Assembly: GCA_030544235.1 (NCBI GenBank)
Contig: CM060484.1
Span: 20,952,031 to 21,016,030, forward strand
DNA: 64,000 nucleotides
Reading direction: 5' to 3'
From: Lepturacanthus savala
Lineage: Eukaryota; Chordata; Actinopteri; Scombriformes; Trichiuridae
Position 1 is the stretch's first letter. The number at the start of each line of letters is the position of its first letter. This document shows, piece after piece, positions 24,105 through 60,539 of the stretch. Position numbers and translations under genes: made by a program. Below the pieces are notes generated by a model. That model saw only the letters and a program-made list of their open reading frames with translations. It made no database searches and was not told the DNA's origin.

Positions 24105-25940
24105 CACAATTTATCTGAAAAAAAGAGAAAAATACATGAGCAGAAACACTAAAAGACAGATTCACAACTGTCCAAGTGGATCTTACACAGTCAGGAGCCC
24201 AAATGATTAATTAAGAACAAAATTATTAATGTATCCACACAATCATTTTGTTTGAAGGTGTAGACTGAGTTAGTCAGATCAAGTGGATATATGATGCATC
24301 CCCCCCCCAATCAAATTCCCTCTTTGTGTTTACAAGACTTTTGCTCTAAAAATACTGTAGCACTGGAAGTTATTTAGTTGATTTGACTGCTGAAGCTTCA
24401 TATTAGCTTCAGATCATCAATACACAGATGTTTGCACAGATGAAGGACCGTGTATGGATTTTGTCCTCTATCATTTATATTGTAAGGGTATTACAAAGCA
24501 TATGTTAATGGTGAGAATAAACAGGAGGAATGATTACAGCAAGAAATTCGGGCTCCTGACTGTCGGTTGAGGTCCCTTGAATGTTTGCGAATCCCTCATT
24601 TAATGTGTATTCTGCCTTATCTGGTGTTTTGGAACGTATGCCTGAATTTAATTGTCCTTAACAAAACTGCAACAAACAAGGGGACACTTCAGTGATCGAA
24701 CATTACATTGAAATCAGTGGTAAACCTCCATTTAAATGGCCAAATAGGTCATTTAAACACTTGAAAGCATTTCCCATCAGGACAAACCTGATTGTTGTTT
24801 TAAGAGAGCTTTCAAAAGTGTGTCTTTTATTATTGATTTATAAGAATAATGCTAAAAGAAGCATCTTACTTAAAAGACAGAAAGACATCAACGAAATATT
24901 CCTATATTCATTTATTCCTTGACAGCAAAATAGAGAAACAGTTGAATGGATCTGCAAAACCAAACCATGTCCACTGATTTTAAGAAACACTGAACTTTGC
25001 TTATATTTCATGTTGTGTCCTTTTGTGTTTTGTTGTGTTATAAGTGTATGGGTTGGAGGTTGGTGTGAACAAGGATGTAATATTCCCTGTGATGACAGAC
25101 AGATATGACCATATGGTAATTGTGGATGGATAATAATTAATTAAAACAGGGTCAATTCAAGAAAATATCATTTTCCCCTTAAGAAATAATGCTTAGGTGT
25201 CATTGAAATATTGAATGTATTTGTTTGGAGGTACTTGGACCCCTGATTAATAAAAACAAATTAACCATTTAAAATAACATCAAATGTTTTCAATCAGGCT
25301 GTTGCTTTTTTTTAAACAGACATAAAAAAGTATGAATTTGTGCTTTAAATGCTGCGTTTATATTAACGCATACAAATCTACAACGTCCACACCATATTAA
25401 TAAGAAGAATGTCAGATGTGTTATTATGGTCACAGTATGGAGGCTGCTGCCTGTATTTCATCATGCTAGGTTTTCCACGCCAGTAATCTACTCCTATGTT
25501 TAACTGTCAGCACAGATAACATAATGAATCACACCTATGAGCTGGAATAAGTAATATATGTTTATAAGTCGGTGCCTCTGTGAGCTAATTAATTGCAGTT
25601 GACTTGATAGCCTTGAAATCTGCACAAGAACTAGCTTTAGCTTAGCTCACACATGCGGCTGCCTTCATGTTTTTATATAAACCGCTCAGCTTCAACACGT
25701 TTACTAATTCATACGGCTTAAATATCACGGTTAGTGTGGACATTCTCGCCGCAGTGACAAACTGTACCTGGCTGGGAGAAATAAACCCGCTGCATTGACT
25801 TTAACTGGTTTCATTCATCGGGGAACGTTGAGTCACCGAGCTGTCACCGTTAGCTCAGCAGGCTAACGGCTAACGGGTGAGCTAGCTACTGCTGAGCAGC
25901 AACATGGAAGAAACGTCGAGTTACGTCATGAATTACATAC
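24105..25940 (-). other. denr 5' UTR intron
   Basis: Lies between the acceptor just 5' of the denr ATG (plus-strand aatttatctg near 24111-24120) and a donor at about 25942. AT-rich; contains a C-run near 24300. No coding exon recognised. Confidence 0.45.
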
Positions 25941-26640
25941 CCCGCGAACAATATTCTCTAAAACTGCCGTCTGTCCAGTGAAGCCGCTCGCATCATTAAC
26001 ATTAGTTGGACTTTTAGAAAATCATCGTTGTTGAATAAGGTTTAGTCGGCGTACTTTGAGCACGCCTTCTTCTTTTTCTTCTTCTTCTTCTTTGGTTCAA
26101 TGACGGTGCCGGGTTGCAACTAGTGAAATATCGCCACCTACCGTGGAGAGAGGAGGAACTACAACAAACTGGACTAGCAAACCATGCAGTAGTAGTCAAA
26201 GCATTGGTTCTCAAAGTGGGGTCCTTTAAGTGGTTCCAGCAAATAGGGGAATTATTATTTAAATTATGATTCAATCCATATTCGATGACAATTTTTGTCA
26301 TGGGTTTCATACACTTTCTTTAATGTATTTATTGTGTTGTAGTAAAGTACACGTATTATGAGTTGAAATATAGAGAAATAGTAGTAGTAGAAATATCTGT
26401 ACTTTTACTAATGTACAGAATACTCACCCACCACTCTGTCATTTCTCTTTGAATCTTTCTGAAACGTATTTTTTTAATAATGTTGTCTCTTGGATGTACG
26501 AGCTCATGTTTGGTCTTTGAAGGCATCTTTAGTTCCCAAGGTGACGTCAGACTGGGAGTCTGGGCTGGGCTGGAAAAACATGTATAACGGTACACTCGGC
26601 ATCGTTTACTGACACCAATTCACCACCAGAGAACAAGTAA
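25900..26640. promoter_or_regulatory. Head-to-head denr/clip1 promoter region with non-coding first exons
   Basis: Minus strand: a putative denr exon 1 around 25942-26000 ends in GCGGG followed by the donor GTATGT. Plus strand: a putative clip1 exon 1 around 26590-26636 ends at the donor gtaagc (26637). Between them are a pyrimidine TTC/CTT run (about 26066-26090) and GC-rich patches in otherwise AT-rich DNA. The first exon ends are inferred from splice motifs only, and the transcription start sites are not determinable here. Confidence 0.5.
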
Positions 26641-29410
26641 GCCTCCGCAGAAACTTTTCTTACACATGTCTACTTTTGTTCTTCTTTTCTATCGCACCGA
26701 CAGAGCGTCAATTGTTTTAACGTCCGTTATACCTAGTTTTACGCTGCCCTGCTAATCTGTAGCTAGCTAGCTCTGGCAGTGAGGAGCAGCATTCCAGCAG
26801 GGACCGACGCAGATAACTCCGATATGGAAATAAATACGTTTAAGATGCCACAAAACCACACGGGACTTGTGCTAAAATATCATATCCGATCAAACTAACA
26901 TATGACTGTGACAATAGATGTGTAGCACTTTGATAAAAAGTGTTATAGTTAGTTATATTATGTAGAAAAGGCCAGCCTCCTCCTCTGTTTGTTATGTACA
27001 GCAGAGATTTACAGTATGATTAATAATGTGTGTGTGAAAGGCTGCAGATGAATAGTGTGGGTGTGAGGTGATGAGACTCTGGGGAACCACAGGATGATGA
27101 TTTGACAGCTCTGGGTGCGTTTGTTGTTTTGGTGGGGAGACACCGGCTGGGCGGGGGCGGGGGGAGGAGCTAACTGCTCCTATTACCTCACCATTGCATG
27201 GATGAGTCCACAGTTTTTCATATACGCAGACAAAGATAATAATTTTATATATTACCTATTATTCATGACTTAATTTTAATGTGAAAACAAATCTTGCAAA
27301 TCTTGTAATTGCTATTTGTAAATGTCACATATAACAACGTTCTTATTTTCCTGATCAAATTTAACATGTACATTAACACATATACACTTGCATAGTGATT
27401 TTAACTATATTAGCATTTTTTGTAATATGCTTCGTTTTCTATTGTAATCTATTTATTTATTGTATATTTTATTTGATTAATTTCCCATTTAATACATGGT
27501 GATTTAGGCATGAATAATAATAAGAATCTCTGAAGACATTTATCTTTATATTCATAACTTTCAATAAATAAATTGGGAAAATCACATCTATGCTCCTACA
27601 AACCTGTCAGTGGTAGTAATGTAAAATTTTGAAGTTATAAAATTTTGAAGTAAATTTCTTGAGTATTTCCATCTGACGCTACTTTATAAAAGGGTGATTT
27701 GGCCTAAATATAAAATCTATATATTTTTTTCAAAATTAATTTACATAATTTAAAGAATTCTTTTCTTTATCTACAATAAATAATGTGATTACCGAAAATA
27801 ATTATCACTTGGCTATCATTATGTTTTTTAGTTTTTTTTAGTTTTAATTAAATGTCTTATGTCTCTGATTCTGAAAAAAACGTATAATCACAATTTAAGG
27901 GGATCTTTTAACTTACATTTTCAATTAATCAAACCTGTAATATGTGTGATATATGTTATGATTAAATCCTGTCCTATACCAATGACAGTTTAAAAAAAAA
28001 TGTTTTTTTTTTTACTTAGAAAAAGAGATAAAAATACATTTTATCAATATAGCTTTATATTAATTTTAAGTATTGTGACAATAGTGGATAAAAGTCATCA
28101 GCAGAATATTCAACTGTTAAAAATTGAACTTTTTTGCAGCTACAGTATGTAATTGAGACACGATTTCTGATCTTATCTCATACACGTTGCAGTTTGTCCT
28201 TATTTTTGGCTTCTGGTTCTGATGTAATTTCTCTGTAGCTGCTTTAGTGTTGACTCCAGAGAGGAGGACCTGTCGAAAACACAGCGGTTACTGTTTGAAG
28301 CATAAGGTCTTGACTCTGTTACAGTAAGAATGAATCATCTGCTTTGTGGATAAAATGCCAGCACGGCCGAATTCAGCTGTTCACCACCTACAAAAAAAGT
28401 CTGAGCTTTTGGATTTTTGTGAGCGAAAGGTCTGAGGTGGAGAATCAGCATCACTTTGTTAGACAAGTGCAGTGAATATTTTTAGATATTACGGATGGAA
28501 AGTGTCCACATGACATGTGGTCAGCTGGGTGTCACATTCATTATATGGCTGATAAAAACACACTCAAAATTGACTTTTCATTCACCCTGGACATTTCAGA
28601 TCATTGTTGATAAGCTACTTCACTCCTATATGCACCTGACACTAATTTTATCTGATTTTCATTTTGTATTGTATGTTGTTGTATGTTGTATTATATTTTT
28701 TCACATAGTACCTCGACATCATTGCAAATGAGGGAAACGTCAATGACCTTCGAGACATAAATAAAGGTTTGAATGAATGAATATTAAATAGCTTGGTAAT
28801 AAATGGAGGGTTGGAGTCTGGTTACAAATGGCTGCATGTGCTGAGAGACAGAGAGTCGTGGTCTAGGTCTATATAAATAAAGTACCAGTATCACCTATAA
28901 GAAATGTGTTCATGTTTTACAACATTGAATTAAAACAGATTTAATGTGGATTTTTAACACTGATCAACAGAAAAAAAGGTCTTTTAAATGTCAAAGTGAA
29001 AACAGGTGTCTAATCTTTGATTAATCAGTTACTCATTTGGTTTATAAAATTTCTGAAATTGTATTCACTGTCGTCCCATGGCTTAAGGCAACGTCCTCAA
29101 ATGTCCTCAAAATATTCGGTTTATCATCATGTTAGACCAAATAAACATGAAAATACTCACTTTTAAGAAATCAAACCTATTTATTGATTAGCCACGATTA
29201 ACCAATCAGAACATTACTTAGCAACTATTATTGTTCTTCAGCAAAAATGCAGAAGTTTCACTCTGTTGTACAGCTTCTCAAATGTTTATAGTTGATGTTT
29301 TGTTGATCATACAGTATACAATGATATAATTAAACACCTTTTGAATTTGATTTGAGTGATTCCACTAAAATGTTTTCTATTTTTGGACTTTGCTGTGTTT
29401 GATTTTCCAG
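26637..29410 (+). other. clip1 5' UTR intron
   Basis: From the inferred donor at 26637 to the acceptor ttttccag at 29403-29410. AT-rich. The only recognised content is an old retroposon-like tail around 28640-28790. Confidence 0.45.
28640..28790 (+). mobile_element. Old LINE/SINE-type 3' tail
   Basis: Sequence ending gcaaatgagg, then ataaataaaggttt and a short (gaat)n tail resembles the 3' end of fish non-LTR retroposons. Only the tail is present and the family is not certain. Confidence 0.35.
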
Positions 29411-29504
29411 CTCCCTCCCGTCACTCTGGGACTTTGTAGGGTGGTGGGGAAGGCCTAGTCCCCCACCTTCATCAGATCCCCCACCCACCGACAGACCAGC
29501 AGCC

Positions 29505-54604
<25,100 letters not shown>

Positions 54605-57600
54605 CGTCTTAACCTCCTCCTTCCCCTTTAAGCACATTTCACACTCCCGTTACATTCCCCACAAACTCCACCCGAAAGCCTGACTAAAGCCCCGCAGATT
54701 TTTTCCATAATGTATTTTTATACTGTATTTATGCATATCACTGGTAGCCACCGTCCTGATCTAAATCCTGAAGAGAAACTCTTCTGCTTGTCCAAATATG
54801 CTGCTTTGGTGCAATATTGATGTTTATAACTGAAGGAATCCGTCCTCTGCACTCGTCCTTTTCTTTTTTTTTTTACGTGTTGTTTTTAATCTACGTTTTA
54901 AATAAGCAGAAGTGATGTTTCACATGTATGTTTTTTTTTTAGGCGCTTTATCTCTTTATTAACCCCCAAAAAGCACAGTTCCGAATGAAGGGAAAAAGAA
55001 GAATCTGTCCGACTACATTCCTGTGAAGCCACAAACCGACCTGAGTGACACTGCCACGCCAGACACTTTGCGTCCGGTAACATTTCACATGTCGACCTGA
55101 AAGCTGCAGGCTGCTAAAAACTAAAGAGTTAAAGGCGATTATCTGCAAATGTCACTTTGTTGGTTTCAGAAAGTGGCAGAAATTGACAGTTTGAGGCTCA
55201 GACACTGTTTGATTTTTCCAACAAAGACTAAGAGTGTTAAAATCTTGAAGACTAGCAACACTACAAACTTATGCAAAGTTCAGTTTTGACTTTGAAAAAA
55301 ATTCCTGACTCAAAATTCACTTTCAAGCTTTCCCCAGAGCTTCCAACTGCATCTTCATCAGAGGATTTTCTGATTGTTTTTTTTTTTTTAGAGGAGAACA
55401 TTTATTTATAGAATAGAATAGAACCATTATTGTTTCAAAATACGAAGGCCTGAAGTTGTTTTTTTCCAGATTTTGATGCATTTTGAAGTATCAGGTCAGC
55501 AAATTGAAGTAGAAAGGGCAAAATTCTGAAAAAATTCCTAAATTTTCCAAAAGGTTTTTCATGTTCACTTGAGGTTCTTTTTATAAACAGATTTGTGAAA
55601 TAAGTTCTGACGTAGCAAACATTTAACTAATGTGAATAATCAGCTGTTTCTGCTGTCGCCACCTTCACGCATTTCCCACACTAACTAACACTAACTGACA
55701 TAAAATAACTATTACAACTCTCCATTTTCTCTCATATATGATGGTTTTGTTTCCGGACTCTCAACCTCTATTTATTCTAGTTTATTTGCTCCTCATTTAT
55801 CGTAATTTTCGACAGAAATACAACTTGAGAGGAAAAATTTGGTGAGGAAAACTGTAAGATGTGGTTGAAAGCTCAAGGAAAGAAAATAGTCGAAGAAAGT
55901 TGAAAATATAAAAGTCAGGTTCATCATGTAATAGAAGAAAAAAAATCACTTGCCTACGGTAACTCTGGAGGAATATTTTTAAAGACTGAAACAATAAGTC
56001 TGACGCAGCATTTTTTTAAGCTTTAAGATACTTTTTGTCAAACTGTGATTTAAATATTTAATAGAAATTGTCTTAATGTGTTACAAGTACAACTGTAGTT
56101 TAACAGCACATATAGAAACTATGTTTGGACACATTATGCAGAACAGAGATTTGTATGAAGTGACTATAAAAAGCTGTTTGTGTTTCAGGCTCCACTTGTA
56201 GCTGTTCTGGAGCTTTCACTCATAATCGCACTATCTTCCTCAGCAGGTGGAGTTATTCAGTTGTCATGGATTTGATTTCTCTCTGGAACAACTCTGGACT
56301 TTTCATCCATGTTGGTTTGAAAGTTGAGATTTAAAGTTCATCTGTTTCCCTGATAATCAACCTAAAGCTCCAGAAAACCTACTAAAAGAAACTCGTGGTG
56401 AGATCAATCCAAGGTCACTGATGATCTCTCTCGACATTTTTACTTTCTGTCAGCTCACAGGTTAAAATCCTGAATTGATGCTACTGAAAGTTACTGAGAA
56501 TCTGTTGTGGTTAACAATGGAGTTGTTGCATTGTGTCATTTATTGTCTGATCTGTCATGATGCAGCAGATATTCCTACAGGAAGATAAGCTAACACTGAT
56601 GAAGCTGTAGAGTCTGCAGTAGATGAGCTTTTAAAGGCAGCTGCCTCATCATGTTACAGACGTCGCCCAGATGAAACTATGGAAGCCTTGACTGACTAAC
56701 TTTGTTTTTGCACTGTCCACTTTAAAGATTCAAGAAACATACAGCGCTTTAACTTCATGATTCTAAACAAATGTTCCTTCATCATGAAGACTGGTACAGA
56801 TTCTTCAGTGCTGCCCCATTTCAGATTAAAGTGGGATGTTCTGGGAAATATTTTTAATTTCTAATGGAGTTTTAGCAATAGACGAGTCGATTAATATCAC
56901 TTACCTGTAAATATGAAGCTGCAGCTGCTTAAAGAGGATGAATTCTGCACAAGTCCAGATCTACATTTAGATTCTGGTTTCTACTAGTATGTTTTTGTAT
57001 GATTTACAGTTAAAACTCTTTATCATATACTGGTCCTTTCTGCAGCCTCAGTTCAGCCTCTGTCTACACAAAACAGGGTGTTTTAGCTCCTGTCTCTTTG
57101 AGGCTCCGCCTCCCAGTACGCATGCATTGTTCTGATTGGTCAGCTTCAGGAAGCTTCCGCCAGTTCTCAAGACTACATAAACTATAGGAGCAGGATTTCA
57201 CTTCTCGCAATGTAAATTTATCAAATACATTCCGACATGTTCCCACAGGGAACAACATCAACACATGGAAACACCTTAGCAACATCTAGCTAGCACGCTA
57301 ATGTAACAAACGAAGCATCAGAGCAGGTTGAAGCCTGACTTTTGACTTACTTGGAGCATTTCTACAAACATTTACCTGAAGTTTTGGAACTTTGACCATA
57401 TTGTGTTTGACCAGTGTAAAAGTAACAGAAAAGCACAAAAAACATAATATAGCCCCTTTAACGTTAGAGTAAATCTAGAAATGGGTAGTAGCTAGTGTAG
57501 CTCTTTTTTGATTGATTGATTATTAATAAGCTTTAGACATGCTAGTAGGCGGCTAACTAACTGTAAAATATAAAGGTGGTATTGATTTTCTCCTCTAAGC

Positions 57601-57960
57601 TAACACAAATTCTGTCAGAAAGCACAGTTGTGTATTTCCCAGAATGTCGAGCCTTTCCTCTTTAGATTAAATGATTAGAGAAACATGTATTTGACCGATT
57701 GTGTTCTAAAGCACAATTATTGGATCGTATTGAATCTTCCAGCGTAACAGTGTGTATATAACACATTTAGTAACCATTCACACTAGAGTCTTTGTAAATA
57801 CTAATCAGAAGTGTCTTCTGATGAACATGTACACACTGCCATGGAACAAAAAGCTTTTATGTGTACTACATTTTTATTTTTCTGCCCTGTTGATAAGGTT
57901 GACGTTGTATAATGAGGTTTCTGCTCCAGGGAAATAAAATGCCCATTTGTATATTGACTT
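54605..57960 (+). other. clip1 3' UTR (inferred extent)
   Basis: From the stop codon at 54602-54604 to just past an AATAAA at 57933-57938. No coding frame with protein-like character and no recognised mobile element. The first AATAAA with a plausible context is taken as the end; shorter UTR forms are possible. Confidence 0.5.
57933..57938 (+). terminator. Candidate clip1 poly(A) signal
   Basis: AATAAA in gggaaataaaatgccc, about 3.3 kb after the clip1 stop. Confidence 0.45.
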
Positions 57961-58499
57961 TAAATCAAGTGATGCATCTAAATATTAGTGTTATGTTTTA
58001 TATGTAACATTTTCCAGCAGCATCTCTAAGTGGATTGAAATGATTAATCCTTTCTACAGATGTTGATGTGTTGTAAAATGTCACTGTTTTCTATGTTCTG
58101 AATAATCCTGAACACTCAATAGAATACTGAGGAAAAAACAAACTTCTCGTCATGTTTTTGTTTATTTTTATTCTGATTTTACCTCACTGGTGGAAAGTTA
58201 CTACCTCAGAGAACATTAAACCACACTTTAGTATTATGAGCTCAATCTATTGTAGGAAAGCTATTGTAGTATCATGAGTAGATGTAGTTTAAATATAAAT
58301 TGGTGTACACTACTGTTCACAAGTTTGGAGTCACTTAGAAATTCCCTTATTTTTTAAAGAAAACCACTGTTTTTTTCAACGAAGATAACTTTAAACTAAT
58401 CAGAAATACACTCTATACATTGCTAATGTGGTAAATGACTATTCTAGCTGCAAATGTCTGGTTTTTGGTGCAATATCTACATAGGTGTATAGAGACCTA

Positions 58500-59715
58500 C
58501 ACCCACCGGCCACTTTATTAGGTACACCATGCTAGTAACGGGTTGGACCCCCTTTTGCCTTCAGAACTGCCTCAATTCTTCGTGGCATAGATTCAACAAG
58601 GTGCTGGAAGCATTCCTCAGAGAGTTTGGTCCATATTGACATGATGGCATCACACAGTTGGTGCAGATTTGTCAGCTGCACATCCATGATGCAAATCTCC
58701 CGTTCCACCACATCCCAAAGATGCTCTATTGGATTGAGATCTGGTGACTGTGGAGGCCATTTGAGTACAGTGAACTCATTGTCCTGTTCAAGAAACCAGT
58801 CTGAGATGATTCCAGCTTTATGACATGGTGCATTATCCTGCTGAAAGTAGCCATCAGAAGTTGGGTACATTGTGGTCATAAAGGGATGGACATGGTCAGC
58901 AACAATACTCAGGTAGGCTGTGGCGTTGCAACGATGCTCAATTGGTACCAAGGGGCCCAAAGAGTGCCAAGAAAATATTCCCCACACCATAACACCACCA
59001 CCACCAGCCTGAACCGCTGATACAAGGCAGGATGGATCCATGCTTTCATGTTGTTGACGCCAAATTCTGACCCTACCATCCGAATGTCGCAGCAGAAATC
59101 GAGACTCATCAGACCAGGCAACGTTTTTCCAATCTTCTATTGTCCAATTTCCATGAGCTTGTGCAAATTGTAGCCTCAGTTTCCTGTTCTTAGCTGAAAG
59201 GAGTGGCACCTGGCGTGGTCTTCTGCTGCTGTAGCCCATCTGCCTCAAAGTTCGACGTACTGTGTGTTCAGAGATGCTCCTCTGCCTACCTTGGTTGTAA
59301 CGGGTGGTTATTTGAGTCACTGTTGCCTTTCTATCAGCTCGAACCAGTCTGGACATTCTCCTCTGACCTCTGGCATCAACAAGGCATTTCCGCCCACAGA
59401 ACTGCCGCTCACTGGATATTTTTTCTTTTTTGGACCATTCTCTGTAAACCCTAGAGATGGTTGTGCATGAAAATCCCAGTAGATCAGCAGTTTCTGAAAT
59501 ACTCAGACCAGCCCTTCTGGCACCAACAACCACGCCCAAAGTCACTCAAATCACCTTTCTTCCCCATACAGATGCTCGGTTTGAACTGCAGGAGATTGTC
59601 TTGACCATGTCTACATGCCTAAATACACTGAGTTGCCGCCATGTGATTGGCTGATTAGAAATTAAGTGTTAACAAGCAGTTGGACAGGTGTACCTAATAA
59701 AGTGGCCGGTGGGTG
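58500..59715 (-). mobile_element. Complete Tc1/mariner transposon with intact transposase
   Basis: 1216 bp bounded by perfect 29-bp inverted terminal repeats (58500-58528 and 59687-59715; outer bases cacccaccggccacttta) and flanked by a TA duplication (58498-58499 and 59716-59717). Comparison with the uninterrupted copy at 5493-5929 shows the empty site, confirming both ends. It carries one uninterrupted transposase gene on the minus strand. Confidence 0.93.
58532..59545 (-). CDS. Tc1/mariner-family transposase, DD36E
   Basis: 337 residues, no frameshift or stop, filling most of its element. N-terminal helix-turn-helix DNA-binding region (about 1-110) with SISETADLLGFSCTTISRVY, an arginine-rich linker (RRPRQVPLLS) and a catalytic DDE domain. 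Catalytic residues are D146 (WSDESRF), D237 (QQDNAPCH) and E274 (SPDLNPIEHLWD), with GGGGVMVWG at 181-189 as in Tc1. The spacing between D237 and E274 is 36 residues rather than the 34 of classical Tc1. That matches the DD36E group I recall as Incomer. ATG at 59545 is the first in frame and gives a typical Tc1 N-terminus. It starts about 140 bases inside the right repeat and stops 4 bases before the left one. An intact frame implies recent insertion or activity. Confidence 0.93.
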   Translation of the reverse strand: MTLGVVVGARRAGLSISETADLLGFSCTTISRVYREWSKKEKISSERQFCGRKCLVDARGQRRMSRLVRADRKATVTQITTRYNQGRQRSISEHTVRRTLRQMGYSSRRPRQVPLLSAKNRKLRLQFAQAHGNWTIEDWKNVAWSDESRFLLRHSDGRVRIWRQQHESMDPSCLVSAVQAGGGGVMVWGIFSWHSLGPLVPIEHRCNATAYLSIVADHVHPFMTTMYPTSDGYFQQDNAPCHKAGIISDWFLEQDNEFTVLKWPPQSPDLNPIEHLWDVVEREICIMDVQLTNLHQLCDAIMSIWTKLSEECFQHLVESMPRRIEAVLKAKGGPTRY

Positions 59716-59779
59716 TATTTCCAGCAACTATCACTCCAGTGTTGGTACAGTGTGTTTGCTCATTGTTTCAGAAGGCTAA

Positions 59780-60539
59780 TCTAATACAATCTGACTGATA
59801 TAGTATTCTATATGAATCATTAGATTATCATAATATGAAGCATCAGTGTGTCAGTAGCTGTTCATTGGAGATTTTAACAAATCATAACCAATCTTTTCCT
59901 CAGAATAGAAATTAATTTATATAGTTTATCTTTTTAGTGGGAAAAAATATGCCAAGAGTCTCAAATCCTGTCTCCACCTTGATGTCAAACATCAAATCCA
60001 TGAGGAAAAAGCTGCATTTGAATTAGAAAAAGATCCTGAAGTTGTGACACTAATTGTTATGCAGTTAATTTGAGTCTTTCAAGGAACAATTCAAATCTGA
60101 CTTGTGTTTGTGGGTTTGACTGATTCTTAACTGTTGATCCTCTTAACATTCACCAGTTTAACAGGAAGAGCTGGTTACGTGTTGGGTTAAATCTGAGGTC
60201 AAATCTGTTCCTGGGTCTGCTGCGGGTTCCAGGAATCACACCTGGTTCTAATTATCAACTCGTTAACAAGCAGCTGGAGCTCATCAAGGGCTTGATAACG
60301 AGTTAATTAGAATCAGGTGCCAGTGAAGAGTTTCCTAAAACAACCTTATTATAATCAAACACATTAAATTGATTTGATGAGACATTTAAACACTGAGGAA
60401 ACAAGTTCAGTTAATTAACGCACGCGAGTAAAAAAATAAATAAATTACTGAATTGTCACAGTTTGTAAACTTTCTCATAACAAAGTTCTTGAGATGTTAG
60501 AGACACAATTTGAAGCGGTTGCAGGTTATTCTCTAGGAG
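59780..60539. other. Intergenic, nothing recognised
   Basis: AT-rich sequence between the truncated Tc1-type element and the long repeat block. An inverted phrase pair (gttaacaagcagctggagct / gcttgataacgagttaatta near 60262-60310) gives some local symmetry. No gene seen. Confidence 0.4.

Larger units (their letters stand above)
58308..59779 (+). mobile_element. Non-autonomous Tc1-type element, split by a later insertion and 3'-truncated
   Basis: Left end at about 58308 (after TA) begins with the terminal motif shared with copies at 5493 and 4075 (...aagtttgg(a/g)gtcactta). It is collinear with the 5493 copy up to 58497, interrupted by 58498-59717, then continues with the same order (tttccagcaactatcactcc, gtgtttgctcattg, cagaaggctaat) to about 59779, where similarity stops. 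The interrupted copy shows the insertion is younger than this element. Confidence 0.75.

Noticed and set aside
58626..59654. Plus-strand open frames opposite the transposase
   Set aside because: Antisense shadows of a coding sequence with an obvious conserved product on the minus strand.
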